Source: Marinobacter pelagius (GTDB taxonomy: Bacteria; Pseudomonadota; Gammaproteobacteria; Pseudomonadales; Oleiphilaceae). From it: a stretch of DNA of 64,000 nucleotides. The notes under the pieces are model-generated. The model did no database searches. It was given only the letters and a program-made list of their open reading frames with translations, and had not been told where the DNA came from. The DNA is taken from NCBI RefSeq assembly GCF_900114925.1, contig NZ_FOUR01000003.1:310001-374000 (forward strand), read 5' to 3'. The position numbers and the translations under genes are program-made. Shown here piece by piece: positions 58,616 to 64,000 of the stretch (positions within the stretch are counted from its first letter, which is position 1; the number at the start of each line of letters is the position of its first letter).

Positions 58616-58645
58616 GGGGTCTGAAGAAAGCCTTCTTCTGACCCC
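58616..58645. repeat. 30-nt GGGGTC palindrome, copy 5
   Basis: GGGGTCTGAAGAAAG / CCTTCTTCTGACCCC, GAAGAA subtype. The intervening CGCCAAGgtc sequence is shared with the downstream block before copy 7. Confidence 0.85.
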
Positions 58646-58721
58646 TTTTTCACCACCAGGACTGTGAACCATTCCGCCCAACAGGCGTACCCTTTCCAAG
58701 TCCAACCAACCGGGAGCAACC

Positions 58722-58898
58722 ATGCTGGGATTTCTGAAGGGTGATCCGAAGAAGAAGCTGAAGAAGGCCTACGAGGACAAACTCGCCAAGGCGCTCCATG
58801 CGCAGCGGAATGGGGATTTGCGCACACATGGGACGTTGATGGAGGAGGCGGAGAAGATTTATGGGGAGTTGCAGGCTTTGGAGAAGGGGGAGAAGTGA
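58722..58898 (+). CDS. DUF6435 family small protein
   Basis: A 58-aa protein, MLGFLKGDPKKKLKKAYEDK LAKALHAQRNGDLRTHGTLM EEAEKIYGELQALEKGEK, with the family's opening FxKxDPKKKLxKxYE and the AQRNGD motif. It is all helical and highly charged. These proteins are widespread in marine bacteria without known function. CGGGAG precedes the ATG. The gene is enclosed by five copies of the 30-nt palindrome (two upstream, three downstream). Confidence 0.85.
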   Translation: MLGFLKGDPKKKLKKAYEDKLAKALHAQRNGDLRTHGTLMEEAEKIYGELQALEKGEK

Positions 58899-58902
58899 AG
58901 GT

Positions 58903-58932
58903 GGGGTCTGAAGAAAGCGTTCTTCAGACCCC
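58903..58932. repeat. 30-nt GGGGTC palindrome, copy 6
   Basis: GGGGTCTGAAGAAAG / CGTTCTTCAGACCCC, starting 4 bases after the DUF6435 stop codon. Confidence 0.85.
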
Positions 58933-58968
58933 TGAGTTGGGTTTGACTTCGAAGTTTGGCGCCAAGAT

Positions 58969-58998
58969 GGGGTCAGAAGAAAGTTTTCTTCAGACCCC
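58969..58998. repeat. 30-nt GGGGTC palindrome, copy 7
   Basis: GGGGTCAGAAGAAAG / TTTTCTTCAGACCCC, preceded by TTTGACTTC...GGCGCCAAG, which also precedes copy 5. Confidence 0.85.
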
Positions 58999-59016
58999 TG
59001 AGTTTGGCACTGACTT

Positions 59017-59046
59017 GGGGTCTGATGAACGCTTTCATCTGACCCC
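59017..59046. repeat. 30-nt GGGGTC palindrome, copy 8
   Basis: GGGGTCTGATGAACG / CTTTCATCTGACCCC, identical in sequence to copy 2 at 50530. Confidence 0.85.
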
Positions 59047-59060
59047 GTCTTCAAGAGGTC

Positions 59061-59405
59061 TCACTCCCCCAGCAGATGCCGCAACTGCCGGTTAAGCCGA
59101 TCCACCTCCCGCCGCATTTCCTGCACTTCGTCCAGCAGGTCCAGCGACATCGCCAGGCCTGGCAGGTTGATCTTGAGGTCCCGCTGCAGCCGCATGGCCT
59201 TGCGCAGGCGGCTCAGGGCGGCGACGTCAAACTGCCACTGCCCGGCCTCGGGGATATCCTCCACGGGCGCAATGACACCATAGTTCACCAGCTTGATGAC
59301 AAACTCGGCGTGGCAGTCACCCCGTTCGCATATCTCTCGCAGGGTGAAGGTGCCCCCCTCCGAGTCCACCACTTCCACGGTCAGAATCTGGTCTTGCCTG
59401 GTCAT
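59061..59405 (-). CDS. cbpM: CbpM, modulator of CbpA
   Basis: A 114-aa MerR-like helical protein that inhibits the co-chaperone CbpA. Features: FTLREICERGDCHAEFVIKL VNYGVIAPVE (winged-helix part) and a coiled C-terminus LDLLDEVQEMRREVDRLNRQ. It is directly downstream of cbpA (13 bases), as in other gammaproteobacteria. Confidence 0.92.
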   Translation of the reverse strand: MTRQDQILTVEVVDSEGGTFTLREICERGDCHAEFVIKLVNYGVIAPVEDIPEAGQWQFDVAALSRLRKAMRLQRDLKINLPGLAMSLDLLDEVQEMRREVDRLNRQLRHLLGE

Positions 59406-59418
59406 TTCCTACCCCCGC

Positions 59419-60390
59419 TCAGACATGGAGCTTGCTGCGTGGATTGAAGTTCTTCTCGGCCTCGGCCAGCTGCTCGTAGAGCTTTTCTGCCTCCGGCGTG
59501 TGCTTCTCGGGCATGGCCACCTGCAGGATCACGATCTGGTCACCCGGATGCTTGCCGGGGAAGCCCTTGCCCTTGAGCCGGAGTTTTCGGCCGCTGGTGG
59601 AGCCTTTGGGCACCTTTACATTCACCTTGGAGCCAACGGTTGGAACAGTCACCGTTGCGCCCAGTGCCGCCTCCCAGGGTGCCACCGGCACGGTGATCAA
59701 TACGTCTCGCCCTTCCACGGTGAAATGCGGATGTGGCGCGAACTCGATCTCGATGAACAGGTCACCTGACTCACCACCGCCGATGCCAGGCGAGCCCTGC
59801 CCCTTCAGGCGGATGTGCTGGCCTTCGCGCATGCCGGCGGGGATCTTCACCTTCAGAGTCTTCTGGCGGGCAATCACGCGGCCCTGCTCGTCGGCCTCAT
59901 GCACCGTGAACGACACCTGCTTTTCGCAGCCGTTAAATGCTTCCTCCAGGAACAGAGCGAGACGGGCATGAACGTCTTCACCACGCATGCGCATGTTCTG
60001 GCGGAAACCACCACCGCTGAAACCACCGGAAAAGCCACCGCGGCGACCGCCACCGAAGATTTCCTCAAAGAAGTCACTGAACTGGCTGGCATCGGCGTCG
60101 GTGAAGCCACCACCGCCAAAACCGGAGGCACTCTGCCAACCGGGTGGTGGTTCGAATGAGCCGTCACCCCGGGCGCCGTATTTGCGAAGCTGATCGTATT
60201 CGGCCCGTTTCTCGGGGTCTTTCAGGACTTCATAGGCCTCACCGACGTCCTTGAACTTTTCGTCGGCCTTTTCTTCCTTGCTGACGTCCGGATGGTACTT
60301 CCGCGCCAGCTTGCGGTAGGCCTTCTTGATTTCCTCGGGGGTGGCAGACTCGCTCACACCGAGTACGGCGTAATAGTCTTTGAATTCCAT
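59419..60390 (-). CDS. cbpA: Curved-DNA-binding co-chaperone CbpA
   Basis: A 323-aa DnaJ homolog. The J-domain (residues 3-70) contains [20 protein letters not shown] and HPD in [18 protein letters not shown]; a glycine/phenylalanine linker ([20 protein letters not shown]) and the C-terminal DnaJ substrate domains ([20 protein letters not shown] and [40 protein letters not shown]) follow, with no zinc finger, as in CbpA. It stimulates DnaK. AGAGGTG precedes ATG 60390; cbpM is next. Confidence 0.94.
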   Translation of the reverse strand: MEFKDYYAVLGVSESATPEEIKKAYRKLARKYHPDVSKEEKADEKFKDVGEAYEVLKDPEKRAEYDQLRKYGARGDGSFEPPPGWQSASGFGGGGFTDADASQFSDFFEEIFGGGRRGGFSGGFSGGGFRQNMRMRGEDVHARLALFLEEAFNGCEKQVSFTVHEADEQGRVIARQKTLKVKIPAGMREGQHIRLKGQGSPGIGGGESGDLFIEIEFAPHPHFTVEGRDVLITVPVAPWEAALGATVTVPTVGSKVNVKVPKGSTSGRKLRLKGKGFPGKHPGDQIVILQVAMPEKHTPEAEKLYEQLAEAEKNFNPRSKLHV

Positions 60391-60511
60391 CTGCACCTCT
60401 TGTTCCACAAAATCTCAGGTTTGCTTGCTACTTATAATAGTCGGTGCCGGAAGCGAAAATACAAGACACGGATCAATTTCCGTTCACTTGAGGGAGGGAT
60501 TCGGTAGGGCC

Positions 60512-60545
60512 CTAAAAAGAAAGGCCCCGGCGGATGCCGGGGCCT
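60512..60545 (-). terminator. Intrinsic terminator of the CTERM surface-protein gene
   Basis: On the minus strand AGGCCCCGGC-atcc-GCCGGGGCCT (10-bp stem) is followed by TTTCTTTTTAGG, 25 bases after the stop of the 809-aa gene. A strong Rho-independent terminator. Confidence 0.85.
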
Positions 60546-60569
60546 GGGGTTTACGCCTGCAGATCAGGA

Positions 60570-62999
60570 TCAGTGCAGGGTTTGCTTACGACGGTGCCTG
60601 ATAACCAGACCCGCGATGGCAGCCAAAGCAACCAGCGGCAGGGTCGGGTCAAACGGAGCACGCGGGTTGTAGCTACAACCGAAGATGGTGCCATCACCGC
60701 CACCACTGGAGGATTCCTCAACAGGCGGCTCATAGATCTCCGGAGTATCGTCGATCCTCACAGTGACCAGAGCAGCATTCGAGACTTTATCCTCGACTGT
60801 GACCCGATAAGTGAATCGAGCAGGTATATCAAAGGCTGTGTAGCCTTCCGCCGGTGTGAACACAATTGCTTCACCTTCGACTACCGCGGTTCCTTGAGCA
60901 GACGGCGGTGCATCAAGGATCTCAATAGTTGGCGTTCCGGCCGGCAAAGTATCGTTCGCCAGCACGTCGATAGTTACCGGAGTATCGAAGAATGTTACCG
61001 CCGAGTCGTTGGCTGCAACAGGCGCATCTGGATCGGGCCTTTCGTCAACACGAACATTTACCGTAGCAGTGTTTGACACGATGTCAGGATTAGCTTCATC
61101 GGCATCGGCGATTGCAACCGTATACTTGAAGGAAGCAACACCAGTGAAATCAGGCTCCGGCGTGAAATCCACTGTAGCTGCATTAGTCCCTTGGTCGACC
61201 ACCACAGCCGATCCACCAGTTACTGGTGTGACAGTGATCTCTGTAATGGTAGCACCGCTATCGAGTAGACGTTGTCCGTCCAACAGATCATTGGCCAAAA
61301 CATCAATATTCAGCGCAGGATCATTTTCAATCATGGTAGCTAGATCGTTCAGAGCTACTGGCACACCATCCGCGACCATATAGGTCGACAGGTCAGGCGC
61401 AGTATTTTCTCCATCTTCGCCGATCCAGGCAGGAGTGGCATTACCTGTGACAGCACCCAAGCTTTCGGATGACACGCCGGTAACCCGTAGAGTGATGTTT
61501 TCATGCTTCAGCGAACCATCCTCATTCAAGATACCATCACCGATATAGATGAACACATCCATATTCTGGGTGGCGAGATCATCCGCAAGGATAGATGCAT
61601 ACCGGTAGTTATCTTCCGGGTTTGCAGGGTTCTCATCAGTATCGAGACCCAACAGCTTTTCAGCCCATTGCTGCAACTGGTCGTTTACCACAACGCCAAA
61701 GGGAGGGGTACCATCTTCACCACCAGCAAGGCCATACCGCCAGTTGTTACCATCCCACCAGGCTTCCAGAGCATCTGACTCACCGGAGGGGTCACCACTC
61801 TCATAGAGAGCAATGCTATACGGGGCAAGAGAGTCAGAAAGCAGGTAACCGAACACACCGGTTGTTAGATCGCTTCCAGCGGCCTGTGCATCCACCATGC
61901 TGAAGTGGTTCAGTGTAATGGCACCATAGGCGCCGTCTTCACGGAGGTCGTCGCCACTGAAGATGTAGGGAGTTTTGTCACCTGAACCACCTGTGTCCTG
62001 CGGCGGAAACAGGCCGGCTGCGGCATCATCAAAGAAACCAGGATCGAAACGCTCCCGGGAGCCATCATCAAATGCCTTGGGTGAGAATGTGGCATACCTT
62101 TCAGGAACCCAGACCTCGATGTCCGGAGCACCGGTTTCACCCTCGAAGAATTCCCTCGGCACCAGGTTCCTTAACTCGAAAGCCACGCCGTCTTCTTCGA
62201 AGTTGAAACGTTCGAATTCGGCGCCCACACCGTGGCCAATCTCTACGTTAATGCCGACCCAGCGCTCGTCCGAATTATTGATTACCTTCTGAATGGCACG
62301 ATAAATCCGGCCAATGCCATATTCCTCGCGGAAGGCTTCCAGCGCCTCACCACCGTCGTCTGCGGGGTCTTTCACGCCACCGTAGCGGATGTCTTTCATG
62401 CCGACATCAAACACCATATCGACAGGCGTATCGGCCTCACGGATCTCGAGGAAATAACGTTTAGAACTGCTGGCAGGATCACTACAGGTTTTTGGTACGA
62501 TCGTGGGCTCTGTATCCTCACCATCAACAAAATACTCACGCTCACCGGAAGCCATAATGCAGTTATTGGTGGGGAATGCGAAATCGTCGGTCACCACCTG
62601 GATTCCTGGTGCGCGACCACTACCGTCATCGAGCTCGTAATACACGGCTGCAGGACTATCGGCCCAAAGTTTGTCCTCAATCAGAGGGTCAGCCGGATCA
62701 GTCGCCAATGCGTCAGCAGCGGCTTGCTTCGCTGCCTCACTTGTGTATATGTGCGTCCTGGCAGACGCCCCGGAGTATCCATCGATACCCGGCTCGACGT
62801 TCAGGTAGTTGACTTCATTCCACTTAGTCAACTGCGGTACAGGAACGTCTACGAAAGTATTTGGCGTCGGCTCCTGCGCAACCGTCGTGCCGGCCACCAG
62901 GCCCGCGGCCAGGATGGCTGCCGTTATGCCACTTTTCCGGAAAACCGGCCCTTTGCCCGTGCTGCTCGCACACGACCTCAATCTACTACTCAAACCCAT
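60570..62999 (-). CDS. Choice-of-anchor F-type surface protein with CTERM sorting tail
   Basis: A large exported protein of 809 aa. The signal peptide (GITAAILAAGLVAGTTVAQE) is followed by a unique region with choice-of-anchor F-like segments (VPQLTKWNEVNYLNVEPGID, YFLEIREADTPVDMVFDVGM, LNHFSMVDAQAAGSDLTTGV FGYLLSD), then tandem cadherin/Ig-like repeats ('VDFTPEPDFTGVASFKYTV', 'IVFTPAEGYTAFDIPARFTY' with VLANDxL). The C-terminus is GGGDGTIFGCSYNPRAPFDP TLPLVALAAIAGLVIRHRRK: a glycine stretch, a cysteine motif, a hydrophobic helix and an arginine tail, a CTERM sorting signal (JDVT-type-like). ATG 62999 has AGAGG upstream. Confidence 0.82.
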   Translation of the reverse strand: MGLSSRLRSCASSTGKGPVFRKSGITAAILAAGLVAGTTVAQEPTPNTFVDVPVPQLTKWNEVNYLNVEPGIDGYSGASARTHIYTSEAAKQAAADALATDPADPLIEDKLWADSPAAVYYELDDGSGRAPGIQVVTDDFAFPTNNCIMASGEREYFVDGEDTEPTIVPKTCSDPASSSKRYFLEIREADTPVDMVFDVGMKDIRYGGVKDPADDGGEALEAFREEYGIGRIYRAIQKVINNSDERWVGINVEIGHGVGAEFERFNFEEDGVAFELRNLVPREFFEGETGAPDIEVWVPERYATFSPKAFDDGSRERFDPGFFDDAAAGLFPPQDTGGSGDKTPYIFSGDDLREDGAYGAITLNHFSMVDAQAAGSDLTTGVFGYLLSDSLAPYSIALYESGDPSGESDALEAWWDGNNWRYGLAGGEDGTPPFGVVVNDQLQQWAEKLLGLDTDENPANPEDNYRYASILADDLATQNMDVFIYIGDGILNEDGSLKHENITLRVTGVSSESLGAVTGNATPAWIGEDGENTAPDLSTYMVADGVPVALNDLATMIENDPALNIDVLANDLLDGQRLLDSGATITEITVTPVTGGSAVVVDQGTNAATVDFTPEPDFTGVASFKYTVAIADADEANPDIVSNTATVNVRVDERPDPDAPVAANDSAVTFFDTPVTIDVLANDTLPAGTPTIEILDAPPSAQGTAVVEGEAIVFTPAEGYTAFDIPARFTYRVTVEDKVSNAALVTVRIDDTPEIYEPPVEESSSGGGDGTIFGCSYNPRAPFDPTLPLVALAAIAGLVIRHRRKQTLH

Positions 63000-63223
63000 A
63001 ATCAACCTCTTTTTCACTTCCAATGTATGAAAAGAGTAGAGAATCCATGGCTACTACGAGTCGAACTCAACCAAGACTCCATCTTCTTTTATGCAGGTTA
63101 ACGCGGTTGTTCAATCCATAACCTGCTGCAGGTCAAAATACCTTAAGACTTGGTCGTTGGCACCAAAAAGAATATGCGATTTGGTTATGGAAAGCAGAGG
63201 AAATATAGAGGGGGGGGGGGTCT

Positions 63224-63263
63224 TAAAAAGAAGAACTCCACCCCCGCAACGGCAGGGGTGGAG
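63224..63263 (-). terminator. Intrinsic terminator of the aldolase gene
   Basis: CTCCACCCC-(10)-GGGGTGGAG is followed on the minus strand by TTCTTCTTTTTAAGA, 12 bases after the stop. A run of 11 G on the plus strand (63210-63220) borders it. Confidence 0.85.
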
Positions 63264-63274
63264 CGAATCAGCGC

Positions 63275-64000
63275 TTACTTGATCTTCGGATCCAGTTCAC
63301 CAGCCGCATACCGCTCGAACATGCGCTCGAGGTTGATCGGCTTGATCTTGCTCGCGTTGCCGGCACAACCGAAGGCTTCATAGCGTGCGATGCACACGTC
63401 GGTCATGGCCTTCATGGTTTCCTTGAGGAATTTGCGCGGATCAAACTCGGCCGGGTTTTCGGCCAGGAAACGACGGACAGCGCCAGTGCTGGCCAGACGC
63501 AGGTCGGTGTCGATGTTTACCTTGCGCACGCCGTGCTTGATGCCCTCGACGATTTCTTCAACCGGGACACCGTAGGTTTCCGGGATCTCGCCGCCATACT
63601 CGTTGATGATCTTCAGCCACTCCTGGGGGACGGAGCTGGAGCCGTGCATGACCAGGTGGGTATCCGGAATCCGGGCGTGGATTTCCTTGATGCGGTCGAT
63701 GGCCAGGATGTCGCCGGTGGGCGGACGGGTGAACTTGTAGGCACCGTGGCTGGTGCCGATGGCGATGGCCAGGGCGTCCACGTGGGTTTTCTTGACGAAG
63801 TCCGCGGCTTCTTCCGGATCGGTCAGCATCTGGCTGTGGTCCAGGGTACCTTCAGCGCCGATGCCATCCTCTTCGCCGGCCTGGCCGGTTTCGAGGGAGC
63901 CGAGGCAGCCCAGCTCGCCTTCCACGGAGACACCACAGGCGTGGGCCATTTCGACGGTGCGGCGGGTGACGTCGACGTTGTATTCGTAGTCGGTCGGGGT
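63275..64000 (-). CDS. fba: Fructose-bisphosphate aldolase class II (3' part, cut by window edge)
   Basis: The frame is open to the right edge (242 codons here) and carries the C-terminal two thirds of class IIB aldolase, which cleaves fructose-1,6-bisphosphate in glycolysis/gluconeogenesis. Visible: [20 protein letters not shown] with metal-ligand glutamate, [20 protein letters not shown] with the zinc histidine (GTSHGAYKF), [13 protein letters not shown] with the second histidine, and [20 protein letters not shown]. The C-terminus LDPKIK fits. The N-terminus lies beyond the window. Confidence 0.95.
   Translation of the reverse strand, partial: TPTDYEYNVDVTRRTVEMAHACGVSVEGELGCLGSLETGQAGEEDGIGAEGTLDHSQMLTDPEEAADFVKKTHVDALAIAIGTSHGAYKFTRPPTGDILAIDRIKEIHARIPDTHLVMHGSSSVPQEWLKIINEYGGEIPETYGVPVEEIVEGIKHGVRKVNIDTDLRLASTGAVRRFLAENPAEFDPRKFLKETMKAMTDVCIARYEAFGCAGNASKIKPINLERMFERYAAGELDPKIK

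Noticed and set aside
23690-59046. Reading the eight 30-nt palindromes as Rho-independent terminators
   Set aside because: They lack T-tracts and several occur in pairs or tandem on the same gap, which fits REP-like repeats better.
58554-59046. CRISPR array
   Set aside because: Repeats are palindromic but spacing is irregular (32 to 257 bases), a gene lies between them and no cas gene is present.
63210-63220. Run of 11 G
   Set aside because: Homopolymer beside a terminator outside genes; could be phase-variable only if within a promoter or gene, which is not the case here; may also be a sequencing artefact.

Overview
The window looks like a chromosomal segment of a marine gammaproteobacterium, most likely Marinobacter or a close relative. 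I infer this from the overall gene content: lutABC lactate utilisation, a DctPQM TRAP transporter, CbpA/CbpM, PBPRA1643-type SEC-C proteins, DUF5666/DUF6502 genes, a CTERM-anchored surface protein, and moderate-to-high GC. No rRNA, tRNA, complete insertion sequence, prophage or CRISPR array was seen.

Layout. 1-9.4 kb: arfB, an AEC transporter, a UMF1-family MFS permease, a DsbA/FrnE-like oxidoreductase, several DUF genes, a VWA gene split by an amber codon, YqeY and a GST. 9.6-18.5 kb: a DUF2845 protein, an orphan PAAR protein, a patatin phospholipase, the dctPQM operon with an intercistronic hairpin, an FAD oxidoreductase and a cold-shock gene with a long leader. 18.5-31 kb: small stress and housekeeping genes, a methyltransferase divergent from a TetR regulator with a perfect operator palindrome, SlyD, DUF938, RadD, SDR and DJ-1/PfpI. 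31-40.3 kb is an accessory, decay-rich stretch: a radD 5' fragment, an antitoxin next to a decapitated toxin, a deleted duplicate of a SEC-C gene, dispersed short repeats, an intact Phd/RelE pair and, at 39.03-39.24 kb, a strong candidate for a CsrB/Rsm-type regulatory RNA. 40.3-44.2 kb: lutABC plus an EamA permease as one tightly overlapped operon. 44.2-54.5 kb: glyoxalase I, an outer surface protein, a flippase-like protein coupled to a glycosyltransferase with a degenerate phosphoesterase domain, DUF523/DUF1722, DUF481, TrhO, a DsbA-like protein and nitronate monooxygenase. 54.5-64 kb: a DUF6502-DUF5666 operon and a second DUF5666 gene, both preceded by the same 16-bp palindrome, then CbpM/CbpA, a large CTERM surface protein and the 3' part of fructose-bisphosphate aldolase.

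The most unusual findings are non-coding. (1) Two copies of a 111-nt element (29-nt arm, 53-nt conserved core, 29-nt arm). Its arms are unrelated in sequence between copies but self-complementary within each copy, and both copies lie sense-oriented immediately at or just after a stop codon. (2) A GGA-rich RNA with seven hairpins that expose GGA loops. (3) Eight copies of an exactly 30-nt palindrome, five of them around a DUF6435 gene. (4) A predicted small regulon in which a DUF6502 protein may control DUF5666 lipoproteins.
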